This document shows positions 22,741 to 33,650 of a DNA stretch of 64,000 nucleotides, piece by piece; position 1 is the first letter of the stretch, and every line of letters begins with the position of its first letter. The notes below the pieces were generated by a model, which did not search any database, had not been told where the DNA came from, and was given only the letters and a program-made list of their open reading frames with translations. The DNA comes from Owenia fusiformis (lineage: Eukaryota > Annelida > Polychaeta > Sabellida > Oweniidae), in assembly GCA_903813345.2 (NCBI GenBank), contig CAIIXF020000003.1, forward strand, positions 2,446,109 to 2,510,108, given 5' to 3'. Made by a program: the position numbers and the translations under genes.

Positions 22741-25330
22741 GGGGCTTTCATCTTAAATGGGTGAGAGATAAGATACGCATGACATCATTGTTATCTTAAA
22801 TGGGTGAGAGATAAGATACGCATGACATCATTGTTATCTTAAATGGGTGAGAGATAAGATGCGCATGACATCATTGTTATCTAAATGGGTGAGGACTGAA
22901 TTTTAAAACGGAAGCATAACAAATCAATAACACAACATTTTTGTTTGATGTATTTATTTTACAATTTTCTTAAGAGGTCTGGTTTACAATTTCTGTTAAT
23001 AACAAAATCAATAACTAAACACCTTGGTTTATAAAGTAAATATTGGTTTAATAGATAGATACACAAAATACTTATTTTACAATGACATAACATTTATGTT
23101 GATAGTATAATAGCATTTAATCTGACTTTGACGTCATTGAATATATTCTAAATTACACAATGATGAGTCATCAGAGTTCTAGAACATATTGTTTTATTTA
23201 TTCTGAAGTTAATGTTACATTTAATCCTTCTTCATAATTATCAAAATGAAAAAGCATCTCTTAAAAATGTATGGATCTTTTCTTAGTGTTCCAACTATAT
23301 GTTTTTTCAAAACCATTCTAATGTATTCAATTTTGTATATTTGTTTTAACATATATTTATCAAAATCTGATTGAGATAGTCCATACTATTTTAAAAAAAT
23401 GTTGTCTTTGTTGTACATCCATTATGTATATATCTATTTACATTCCAAAGTTTAACATTGTTTGATCTTCACCTTTGTTTTCAAAAAAAAAAAAAAAAAA
23501 ATGATTCCTCCTACATGTATCTGTTAATGTTACATTTTTATCATCATCTCACATATTGTTATTATTTTTAAGAAAATTCATATGATAATCATTTAGCTCA
23601 TCCTGTAAGAATGGATATTGTTGTATTATCATATCCATATAAACTCGTAGTGTTAATAATCTATCATTGATTGGATGAAACGACACGGTTACCAATGACT
23701 GGCCTGATCATGGCATCGTAGATTCCGAAAGTACACTGATGAGTCATTATTCTAGAAGGTTCTAGGCCATTGCGCAATATATGATTTTAGACCAACATAA
23801 ATGAATGAAAACGTAAAAATATTTCACAATGTACTACAAGTCTTGAATTATCAGTTGATTAAAGATATGTGTTTATTGAGAGATAAACTGTTCTGTATTG
23901 TTTTACTCACCCTGAAGTTTGATTCAATGAGTAAATTAAAGTCACTCCAATATTCTCAGTTATTATAATTATTCAGGGGATTAGGAGATAAATTAATTGG
24001 ATGGGGCTTTCATCTTAAATGTGTAAAAATGTTAGTTAAGATGCGCATGACATCATTGATATCTTAAATGGGTGAGAAATGTATTTCTTGGACTGAATGT
24101 TTTTAGTAAAGTACAAAATAAATCCCTTATATATATTTTAAATTTGGTATAATCCATTAACAGTGTTTACAATTCTACTTTCAATATTAACCCAACATTG
24201 AAAAGAATCAATAATCCTATTGAGCTGGTCAAACAAATACTGTTCGCATAAAAGGAAAGAAAACTGGATTTTGGATTAAATATGTGTACAGATGAAAAGG
24301 TTTATTTATTTAAGTCCTATATTGAATTGACCGTTGAAAAGCTTTATTTATTTAAGTCCTATATTGATCATACTACTCTACTTGATTTCAACAATAATGG
24401 TCTTTTAATGTAATAATTGAATGTTAACATTTAATTATGTCATCACAATGTTAATCCTTCATATTCTAGAACATCTTTTGATTAATGTGTTAATCTTTTT
24501 TTTCTAGAATAATCTAGAGTATATGACATCATCATTTCCTGACTTAAGTTTCTTAAAAAATGCATGACATCATGTCCTAAAATAGAATTTGACATCATTT
24601 TACCATATAAAAATCTCCAAAAAGTGTGTGGACCATTTATGAACATGGTAGTAAACAACTGGTGATTTAGACATATCTGTATGCTTGTTTAAGGTAAGTC
24701 CTAAATATTTGTATCATATTCTGTACATGATATTCAATAACACAACATCTAAATGCAGTAGGATCATATATATTCCAATTTCTTTGATAAGTTGTTATAT
24801 ATGAATTGTATTTTATGTAAATAATTTCATAGAAATTGAGGGAATTGTATTTTATGTAAATAATTTCATAGAAATTGAGGGTAAATAATTTAGAAGAAAT
24901 TGAGAGAATTTAGCATTGTGACATGGTCGAATACTTTAATTATCATGTACAAATATTCATTGATTTACAAGTATTGTTCACAAATGTTCACTAGTATTGT
25001 CCACTAGTATTGTTCACAAATGTTCACTGATGTTCACAAATGTTCACTAGTATTGTCCACTAGTATTGTTCACAAATGTTCACTGATGTTCACAAATGTT
25101 CACTAGAATTGTTCACTTATGTTCACAATGTTCACTGATGTTCACATAAAATCTATTGAATGTATTTTAAGAATATAAATAATCTTGGGGCTTTCATCTT
25201 AGATGTGTAAAAAATGTTAGATACGATGCGCATGACATCATCATTTGAGATTGGCCGGGGCTTTCATGTTAGATGTGTAAAAAATTATTAGATATGATGC
25301 GCATGACATCATAATTTGAAACGTGGGGCT
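22741..25330 (+). repeat. Recurrent GGGGCTTTCAT...TGCGCATGACATCAT module
   Basis: A block of about 60 bp opening GGGGCTTTCAT, with TTA(A/G)ATG(G/T)GTGA or GTAAAAA in the middle and GATGCGCATGACATCAT at the end, recurs at about 22741, 23995, 25186 and 25256 and in the duplicated segment. Mirror copies lie in the right arm. A shorter version without the GGGG head is tandemly repeated at 22780-22890. It could be a protein-binding site of the element; function unknown. Confidence 0.75.
24606..24693 (+). promoter_or_regulatory. Possible promoter and first exon in the left arm
   Basis: TATAAAAA at 24606-24613 is followed 80 bp later by TTTAAG|GTAAGTCC, a near-consensus splice donor at 24694. The interval encodes nothing longer than eight codons. 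The same arrangement exists inverted in the right arm, so two such promoters would point toward the loop. Confidence 0.35.
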
Positions 25331-25927
25331 TTCATTGTTTACTTTATTAACATCTATTTCATTAGTTAGCATTATTATTAGCATATGTTAGCATCTGTTA
25401 GCATTATCATTAGCATCTGTTAGCATTACCATTAGCATATGTTAGCATCTGTTAGCATTACATCATTGTGACATCATAATTCACAAATGTTCACTAGTAT
25501 TGTCCACTAGTATTGTTCACAAATGTTCACTGATGTTCACAAATGTTCACTAGAATTGTTCACTTATGTTCACAATGTTCACTGATGTTCACATAAAATC
25601 TATTGAATGTATTTTAAGAATATAAATAATCTTGGGGCTTTCATCTTAGATGTGTAAAAAATGTTAGATACGATGCGCATGACATCATCATTTGAGATTG
25701 GCCGGGGCTTTCATGTTAGATGTGTAAAAAATTATTAGATATGATGCGCATGACATCATAATTTGAAACGTGGGGCTTTCATTGTTTACTTTATTAACAT
25801 CTATTTCATTAGTTAGCATTATTATTAGCATATGTTAGCATCTGTTAGCATTATCATTAGCATCTGTTAGCATTACCATTAGCATATGTTAGCATCTGTT
25901 AGCATTACATCATTGTGACATCATAAT
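25034..25927. repeat. 447-bp exact tandem duplication in the left arm
   Basis: 25034-25480 and 25481-25927 look identical base for base along the parts compared, both starting TCACAAATGTTCACTAGTAT and ending GACATCATAAT. The right arm has only one equivalent unit, so the duplication is younger than the palindrome or than its last homogenisation. Confidence 0.92.
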
Positions 25928-25959
25928 TTGAGACGTTGGGCTTTCATTGTTTACTTCAT

Positions 25960-26382
25960 TAACATTTATTTCATTAGTTAGCATTATTATTAGCATATGT
26001 TAGCATCTGTTAGCATTATCATTAGCATCTGTTAGCATTACCATTAGCATATGTTAGCATTACATCATTAGCATATGTTAGCATTATTAATCATTAGTTT
26101 TACAAATGTTCGCTGATGTTCACAAATGTTCACTGATGTTCACAAATGTTCAAAAATGTTCACTAGTATTGTTCACAAATGTTCACTGATGTTCACAAAT
26201 GTTCACTGATGTTCACAAATGTTCACAAATGTTCACAAGTATTGTTCACAAATGTTCACTGATGTTCACAAATGTTCACTAGTATTGTTCACAAATGTTC
26301 ACTGATGTTCACTAGTATTGTTCACTGATGTTCACAAATGTTCACTAGTATTGTTCACAAATGTTCACTGATGTTCACAAAT
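25960..26382. repeat. GTTCAC/GTTAGCAT short-repeat field, left of the loop
   Basis: Dense runs of TGTTCACAAATGTTCACTGA-type words and, further out, GTTAGCATCTGTTAGCAT words. The mirrored field (GTGAACATTTGTGAACATCA) lies at 26467-26850. Confidence 0.85.
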
Positions 26383-26466
26383 CCCCCTCCTCCTCCTCCT
26401 CCTCCTCCTCCTCATTCCCTCCTCATCCTCCTCATTCCCTCCTCCTCCTCCTCCTCCTCATTCCCT
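26383..26466. repeat. Polypyrimidine loop of the palindrome
   Basis: About 84 bp made almost entirely of CCT triplets with a few CATTCCCT interruptions on the + strand. This is the only sizeable part of the element not matched by the other arm. Such homopyrimidine tracts can form triplex structures. Confidence 0.88.
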
Positions 26467-27658
26467 GTGAACATTTGTGAACATCAGTGAACATCAGTGA
26501 ACATTTGTGAACATCAGTGAACATTTGTGAACAATACTTGTGAACATTTGTGAACATCAGTGAACAATACTAGTGAACATCAGTGAACATTTGTGAACAT
26601 TTGTGAACATCAGTGAACATTTGTGAACAATACTAGTGAACATTTTTGAACATTTGTGAACATCAGTGAACATTTGTGAACATCAGCGAACATTTGTAAA
26701 ACTAATGATTAATAATGCTAACATATGCTAATGATGTAATGCTAACATATGCTAATGGTAATGCTAACAGATGCTAATGATAATGCTAACAGATGCTAAC
26801 ATATGCTAATAATAATGCTAACTAATGAAATAAATGTTAATGAAGTAAACAATGAAAGCCCAACGTCTCAAATTATGATGTCACAATGATGTAATGCTAA
26901 CAGATGCTAACATATGCTAATGGTAATGCTAACAGATGCTAATGATAATGCTAACAGATGCTAACATATGCTAATAATAATGCTAACTAATGAAATAGAT
27001 GTTAATAAAGTAAACAATGAAAGCCCCACGTTTCAAATTATGATGTCATGCGCATCATATCTAATAATTTTTTACACATCTAACATGAAAGCCCCGGCCA
27101 ATCTCAAATGATGATGTCATGCGCATCGTATCTAACATTTTTTACACATCTAAGATGAAAGCCCCAAGATTATTTATATTCTTAAAATACATTCAATAGA
27201 TTTTATGTGAACATCAGTGAACATTGTGAACATAAGTGAACAATTCTAGTGAACATTTGTGAACATCAGTGAACATTTGTGAACAATACTAGTGGACAAT
27301 ACTAGTGAACATTTGTGAACATCAGTGAACATTTGTGAACAATACTAGTGGACAATACTAGTGAACATTTGTGAACAATACTTGTAAATCAATGAATATT
27401 TGTACATGATAATTAAAGTATTCGACCATGTCACAATGCTAAATTCTCTCAATTTCTTCTAAATTATTTACCCTCAATTTCTATGAAATTATTTACATAA
27501 AATACAATTCCCTCAATTTCTATGAAATTATTTACATAAAATACAATTCATATATAACAACTTATCAAAGAAATTGGAATATATATGATCCTACTGCATT
27601 TAGATGTTGTGTTATTGAATATCATGTACAGAATATGATACAAATATTTAGGACTTAC

Positions 27659-27746
27659 CTTAAACAAGCATACAGATATGTCTAAATCACCAGTTGTTTA
27701 CTACCATGTTCATAAATGGTCCACACACTTTTTGGAGATTTTTATA
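27659..27746 (-). promoter_or_regulatory. Possible promoter and first exon in the right arm
   Basis: Mirror of the left-arm arrangement. TATAAAAA on the minus strand is at 27739-27746, and donor AAG|GTAAGTCC follows after minus-strand position 27659. Confidence 0.35.
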
Positions 27747-29836
27747 TGGTAAAATGATGTCAAATTCTATTTTAGGACATGATGTCATGCATTTTTTAAG
27801 AAACTTAAGTCAGGAAATGATGATGTCATATACTCTAGATTATTCTAGAAAAAAAAGATTAACACATTAATCAAAAGATGTTCTAGAATATGAAGGATTA
27901 ACATTGTGATGACATAATTAAATGTTAACATTCAATTATTACATTAAAAGACCATTATTGTTGAAATCAAGTAGAGTAGTATGATCAATATAGGACTTAA
28001 ATAAATAAAGCTTTTCAACGGTCAATTCAATATAGGACTTAAATAAATAAACCTTTTCATCTGTACACATATTTAATCCAAAATCCAGTTTTCTTTCCTT
28101 TTATGCGAACAGTATTTGTTTGACCAGCTCAATAGGATTATTGATTCTTTTCAATGTTGGGTTAATATTGAAAGTAGAATTGTAAACACTGTTAATGGAT
28201 TATACCAAATTTAAAATATATATAAGGGATTTATTTTGTACTTTACTAAAAACATTCAGTCCAAGAAATACATTTCTCACCCATTTAAGATATCAATGAT
28301 GTCATGCGCATCTTAACTAACATTTTTACACATTTAAGATGAAAGCCCCATCCAATTAATTTATCTCCTAATCCCCTGAATAATTATAATAACTGAGAAT
28401 ATTGGAGTGACTTTAATTTACTCATTGAATCAAACTTCAGGGTGAGTAAAACAATACAGAACAGTTTATCTCTCAATAAACACATATCTTTAATCAACTG
28501 ATAATTCAAGACTTGTAGTACATTGTGAAATATTTTTACGTTTTCATTCATTTATGTTGGTCTAAAATCATATATTGCGCAATGGCCTAGAACCTTCTAG
28601 AATAATGACTCATCAGTGTACTTTCGGAATCTACGATGCCATGATCAGGCCAGTCATTGGTAACCGTGTCGTTTCATCCAATCAATGATAGATTATTAAC
28701 ACTACGAGTTTATATGGATATGATAATACAACAATATCCATTCTTACAGGATGAGCTAAATGATTATCATATGAATTTTCTTAAAAATAATAACAATATG
28801 TGAGATGATGATAAAAATGTAACATTAACAGATACATGTAGGAGGAATCATTTTTTTTTTTTTTTTTTTGAAAACAAAGGTGAAGATCAAACAATGTTAA
28901 ACTTTGGAATGTAAATAGATATATACATAATGGATGTACAACAAAGACAACATTTTTTTAAAATAGTATGGACTATCTCAATCAGATTTTGATAAATATA
29001 TGTTAAAACAAATATACAAAATTGAATACATTAGAATGGTTTTGAAAAAACATATAGTTGGAACACTAAGAAAAGATCCATACATTTTTAAGAGATGCTT
29101 TTTCATTTTGATAATTATGAAGAAGGATTAAATGTAACATTAACTTCAGAATAAATAAAACAATATGTTCTAGAACTCTGATGACTCATCATTGTGTAAT
29201 TTAGAATATATTCAATGACGTCAAAGTCAGATTAAATGCTATTATACTATCAACATAAATGTTATGTCATTGTAAAATAAGTATTTTGTGTATCTATCTA
29301 TTAAACCAATATTTACTTTATAAACCAAGGTGTTTAGTTATTGATTTTGTTATTAACAGAAATTGTAAACCAGACCTCTTAAGAAAATTGTAAAATAAAT
29401 ACATCAAACAAAAATGTTGTGTTATTGATTTGTTATGCTTCCGTTTTAAAATTCAGTCCTCACCCATTTAGATAACAATGATGTCATGCGCATCTTATCT
29501 CTCACCCATTTAAGATAACAATGATGTCATGCGTATCTTATCTCTCACCCATTTAAGATAACAATGATGTCATGCGTATCTTATCTCTCACCCATTTAAG
29601 ATGAAAGCCCCATCCAATTAAGTTATCTCCTAATCCCCATCCAATTAATTTATCTCCTGCTCATCTATATCTCCTGCTCATCTTCAGAGATTTTGAAAGC
29701 CCCGGGCCCGTGGCGGCCCGTGGCGGCCTGATGCCCTCAGTTTTCTATCTACTACTAGGGTCTGAGTTGACTAGGAACCGTTGCTATGTGTTTGCTAGGC
29801 ATATGTTATGACTACTCAATGCCTAAATATATAAGG

Positions 29837-29975
29837 GTTATGTACTGGGAGGTTTTGGATATGGGGTTTATCCAGAGGGAGATATGTGTATCTACCTGAG
29901 GGACTGTAGGGACCAAAGGTAGATGTGCATATCTCACGAGGGATGAACCCAATATCCAAACCGACCGTACATAAC
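29837..29975. repeat. Small imperfect hairpin next to the palindrome
   Basis: GTTATGTACTGGGAGGTTTT is mirrored by AAACCGACCGTACATAAC, with inner pairing GGATATGGGGTTTATCC / GGATGAACCCAATATCC and GAGATATGTGTATCTACC / GGTAGATGTGCATATCTC. Arms are about 60 bp with a 15-bp loop. Confidence 0.75.
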
Positions 29976-30639
29976 TGCTTTATCCTATATCAAGTAGAGT
30001 CTTTCTCACCTTAACTTTTTTATTTTGAAAGTTATATTTTCCAATATATCATTTTAAAGCTTATGAAAAATGCTGATCACCCTTAGAATATCAAAAATGA
30101 ACTCTTCCTAAATTGCTACAATGTTTCTTGTAAGGTTGTAGTTGACCATTGATTACGTCAAAAGAAGTTAAATTACCAGGAGAGTGAATGGACGGTGAAA
30201 AGTTGATACTGCAATTATGGAGGATAGGGACGAAAGATTAATTGAAGACTAACAAGAGGAGAAACTTTATAGCCATGAAACATTGCTCAAATGTATCAAA
30301 AGGCTCCCAGAAGCCTAGAAAGTGCAACACTCCTGTTTGGGAACATTTTGGAAGCGTATCCTCGTAGAATTGAGACTACCTGAGCTGCTTGGGGGAAACA
30401 TACGAACTATTAAAAATGTGAAATATGGACATCACTAAAAATGCTCTAAAAAATTTGTAATGTAACCTATCACTCGGAAAATTGGTGTGTGATCAGCAAA
30501 TTGAATTCCCTTTAAGATGATTTTTGATAAACCTATGTTAGTTCTAAATTAAAAAATTATGGGGGATGGAAAACTGACTTATTTGATGCCCTGTACATTG
30601 TATTTATGAAGCTCAGATGTGTTTTGTGGTTGCATAAAT

Positions 30640-31070
30640 TGTAAATTAGCTTTTGACCGTTTTAGGTGGTTCCTAGGCAGGTACATTTTATTTTGTTGCA
30701 GAGTGCCCGTTTTGAACACACACATTGGTATTTCTTAGATTATAATACTAGTGTCTTAATCTTAAATGAGTGTTTTGATAACATAACCTGTGAGTAAATG
30801 GAAGAATACTGAATGAACTTGGCAAACTTTAGAACATTTCTATGTGGTTTCTAGGCAACACAGATGACATCACAATAACCAGTGTACAAAGACAGTGATA
30901 TACTGTAGGGTCAATGCTGAGGGGTGATTCTTTCTCCATATCTAGATGTTTTAGTGCCTATACAATGATGAAACTATGGCAAAATGGCCATAATAAGGCG
31001 TTTTAATCCATTCCTAAGTGGTTGCTAGGCAACAAGATGACATCATAAGTTCTTAACCACTTTATATTCG
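30640..31070. repeat. Right subterminal repeats of the 15-kb element
   Basis: Three diverged copies, about 180 bp apart, centred on GTGGTTCCTAGGCAGG (30667), GTGGTTTCTAGGCAACACAG (30845) and GTGGTTGCTAGGCAACAAG (31018). The last two are followed by ATGACATCA. GTTGCTAGGCAAC is a perfect palindromic X-box-like word. Nothing coding is seen between 29976 and 31578. Confidence 0.7.
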
Positions 31071-31578
31071 AGGGGGGTACTATACTGGACATATGCGCCA
31101 CGTTTTGTTTTCTAACGTCTAAATGGTTTGGTAGCAAACAGGCATAGACATACACACACAGAGAATCAGTAAATTGTAGTAAAATGCGATTAAATATGGA
31201 TTCAGCATTTTACCATAGTGTAGCCATGGGTTTAAGAGGCTCTAGAACAAAAGTGTATTAGTGTTATGTAACATCAAAGGTATCACTGGAAAGAGCACAT
31301 TAACGTGAACAAAAATAATCTCATTTTATTTGATAAGAATATTCACTAAGGTATTTAATTGACATTGATGTGGAGCAATTCGTTAAATATACCTTAAAAT
31401 GGGAATTTAAGGATATTATGACGTCATAATTGCCGGGTGAACAATTGAAACCGACTAAATAATACATAGGGTGACGGGACATTTTATTACCTTCAATATG
31501 GTACCAATATCATTAAAAATAGTTAAAAATTAAAAAAGTTATGGCCAATATTGTGTTAATCATTCTTTATGGCTAATG

Positions 31579-31751
31579 AAAAGTGGGCGTGGCACTTTGC
31601 ATCCGTTTCCATGGTAACGGGCCATTTTTCAAAACTTTTCATTGTCATATTTGGAATCTACATATCAATATTATGAAAGTACAACATGTTTTGAGCGGTT
31701 GCAGTCAATCTTAATTAAAGTTCCATATTTGACCCTGCTCCCACTCGCCTA
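31579..31751 (-). repeat. Right terminal inverted repeat of the 15-kb element
   Basis: Inverse of 16663-16846, ending CTCCCACTCGCCTA followed by TAA. The first 38 codons of the long frame that starts at 31642 come from this repeat and are not LINE sequence. Confidence 0.88.
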
Positions 31752-31754
31752 TAA

Positions 31755-33504
31755 GGGGGTTAGCTATAGTCACGACCCTACTGCAAATCGTGGAATAGCT
31801 TTAATATCAGTGCCAAGTAAAATATATTGTTCAATACTCAACAGTAGATTAACCAAATGGTTGGAGGAAAACAACATCCTATCAGAGTACCAAAACGGAT
31901 TTCGTAAGGATCGCAGTTGTCAAGACCATCTGTACAGCATATATACAATTATTAACAACAGGAAGGCAGCCAAACAGGATACGTACGTCTGTTTCGTGGA
32001 CGCAAAACGTGCATTTGACAATATCAACAGGACGTGCCTGTTTTATAAGCTCCAGAAGTCCGGAATCAAAGGGAAAATATACCACGCCATTATGTCTCTC
32101 TACCAGGATGTACAATATACAGTTCGTGTTAATGGTAGACTCACACATTGTTTTGACATATTTAAGGGAGTCAAACAAGGCTGTTCGATCTCTCCGACAT
32201 TATTTTCGTTATATATAGACGATCTGGCAACATTGATAAACAGTCTTAACAAAGGAGTCGACATAGACGGTAAAAACATTGGCATTTTCATGTACGCAGA
32301 TGACGTCGCACTAGTTGCTCCAACTGCTAACACTTTACAACATATGCTTAATAAACTGTACGAGTGGTGCAATACGTGGAGAATGACACTAAACACATCA
32401 AAGACAAAAATCGTACATTTTCGACCTCAATCTCAAACCAGGAGCAATCATATCTTCACATTTGGGCCATCAAATCGTTTAGAATATGTTTCGGAATATC
32501 GATATCTCGGACTAACGTTAAATGAACATCTTGATATGCGACAAACTGTTAAAATACTTGCAAAATCAGCAAATCGTGCCTTAGGAATGCTAATTGCCAA
32601 ATCAAATGTAAAGGGTGGACTACCATATGCAGTATTTACAAAACTATTTGACGCTCTTGTTTCCCCTATTATGTTATATGGTGCCGGCATTTGGGGTATT
32701 CGACAATACTCAGAAATGAATACAGTTCAAAACAAAGCAGCGAGGTATTTTCTGGGTGTTGGACGTAGAGCACCAAATGGATCAACCAAAGGAGATATTT
32801 GTTGGACCTCGGTATTTACCAAACAGCGAGTCGAGGTGACTAGACTTTGGTGCCGTTTAAAAAACATGGCTACAGATAGGACACCGAAACATATATCAAA
32901 ATGGTCTCTTCGACATCAAAAATCTTGGGAAAATCTCACCCGGAAAATGTTACAAGATCTGGACTTTACTCAGCTTATCAACAATGATACTATATCTCGA
33001 GTTAAATGCCATCTTAATGAGGTCAAAGAAGCATGTATCAGAGCAGATCACGTCGAATGGCACAACAGTCTTTGGGACGATAGTCGTAACCCAAATGGCA
33101 ACAAATTACGGACATATCGACTGTTTAAAACACATTCCATGCAGCCCGCCCATTATACTTGTATCAACATGTCAAGGAGTGAACGCAGAGCTATTGCCCA
33201 ACTTAGAAGTGGAACACTCCCATTAAAGATCGAAACTGGACGATATAACAATACCCCACTCCAGGATCGCCGATGTCACTGTGATAATTTAACTGTTGAG
33301 GACGAGTTTCATTTTCTTTTACAGTGCAATAGTTATGAAGAACTGAGAACTCCATTGTTTTTAGATTGTGTTAAGGAAATTCCTGACTTTCACCAGCTTA
33401 ACCATATTCAACAATTTTGCAATATTATGTCAACACAGAGCCTACAAAGGACACTATCCAAAACACTTATAAAAATGATTTTAAAAAGACGTACTCTACT
33501 GTGA
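31755..33504 (+). CDS. LINE reverse transcriptase, catalytic and C-terminal part
   Basis: The frame is open from 31642, but the LINE part starts at 31755. In the 620-residue reading, NGFRKDRSCQDHL is at 85-97, FVDAKRAFDNI at 118-128 (first catalytic Asp), GVKQGCSISPTLFSLYIDDL at 176-195, and FMYADDVALVAP at 216-227 (the YADD active-site box). All are intact, so the core is young or lightly mutated. A thumb/connection region follows. Near the C-terminus AIAQLRSGTLPLKIETGRY precedes a C-x-C...H-x4-C motif at 545-562 (VEDEFHFLLQC), also seen in the 3.7-4.2 kb LINE remnant. The N-terminal RT blocks lie at 16.4-16.7 kb, cut off by the 15-kb element, and no endonuclease is present. Not functional as it stands. 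Frames on the other strand across it are shadows. Confidence 0.93.
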
Positions 33505-33650
33505 TAATTTAACCTTTTAAATAGTCATACTGAATCTAGTCTCTCATAGGTCGACACCGGCCGGGCCAGACGATTTTAATATTATTGTTTTATAATTGTA
33601 TGTATTTTAAATGGCGTGAGACATAAATAAAATATAACATAACATATAAT
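33505..33650 (+). other. LINE 3' untranslated end and tail
   Basis: A short, partly GC-rich 3' region (CGACACCGGCCGGGCCAGAC at 33552-33571) ends in AATAAAATATAACATAACAT, the kind of short-repeat tail used by many non-LTR elements instead of poly(A). Confidence 0.7.

Larger units (their letters stand above)
22599..29753. mobile_element. 7,155-bp giant palindromic (foldback) element
   Basis: Its ends AGTAGATAGAAAACTGAGGG and CCCTCAGTTTTCTATCTACT are exact inverse complements, flanked by a 6-bp duplication ACTAGG (22593-22598 and 29754-29759). The inverted match continues through the whole element to a central loop at about 26383-26466. Arms are about 3.8 and 3.3 kb, and the difference is mostly one 447-bp duplication in the left arm. 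Matching is so close that a 19-nt A run at 23483-23501 is a 19-nt T run in the right arm. There is no open frame above 60 codons. It is therefore a non-autonomous foldback element that needs a transposase from elsewhere. Six-base duplications are reported for few groups (IS3EU, Dada, Polinton/Maverick); none can be assigned here. Confidence 0.92.
16663..31751. mobile_element. 15,089-bp TIR element inserted in the LINE
   Basis: Both ends begin TAGGCGAGTGGGAG reading inward (first 14 bp identical) and are flanked by TAA (16660-16662 and 31752-31754). The inverted similarity continues with substitutions for about 180 bp, to the shared GCCACGCCCACTTTT, and faintly for another 250 bp (both sides reach ATGACGTCATAA). 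Inside are 363-bp subterminal repeats, a Ty3/gypsy-like relic, a 7,155-bp palindromic element and a right subterminal region. Without the nested elements it would be about 4.7 kb. I see no transposase, polymerase or integrase frame belonging to it, so it looks non-autonomous. A 3-bp TWA-type duplication is known from PIF/Harbinger and Zator elements, but the termini are not diagnostic, so the superfamily is unassigned. Confidence 0.85.
16360..33650 (+). mobile_element. LINE (non-LTR retrotransposon), 5'-truncated and split by a 15-kb insertion
   Basis: The two LINE segments are 16360-16662 and 31755-33650. The first encodes the start of the reverse-transcriptase region (MEVKQAILHAKLRKAAGLDM, then WNKSIIQPIP). 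The second resumes at KGVSYSHDPTANRGIALISV, the expected next motif, and continues through the catalytic core to the C-terminal Cys/His motif and a 3' tail of ATAAC-like repeats (about 33625-33650). Counting the TAA target duplication once joins the segments in frame. No apurinic endonuclease domain remains, so the copy is 5'-truncated. The clade (CR1/L2/Jockey-like or another) is not settled by the motifs I can read. Confidence 0.9.

Noticed and set aside
25960-26850. CRISPR-like array in the GTTCAC/GTTAGCAT repeat field
   Set aside because: Repeat units are short, irregular and without uniform unique spacers, and the DNA is eukaryotic.
22599-29753. Reading the palindrome as an assembly artefact
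   Set aside because: The 6-bp duplication outside both ends, the defined termini and the one-arm 447-bp duplication are not expected from a simple mis-join. Long reads should still confirm it.
22599-29753. Calling the palindrome a Polinton derivative
   Set aside because: Only the duplication length and perhaps the AG...CT ends agree. No polymerase, integrase or capsid-type sequence is present.
31882-33226. Several frames on either strand across the LINE
   Set aside because: Shadows of the reverse-transcriptase frame, which has the FVDAKRAF and YADD motifs in order.
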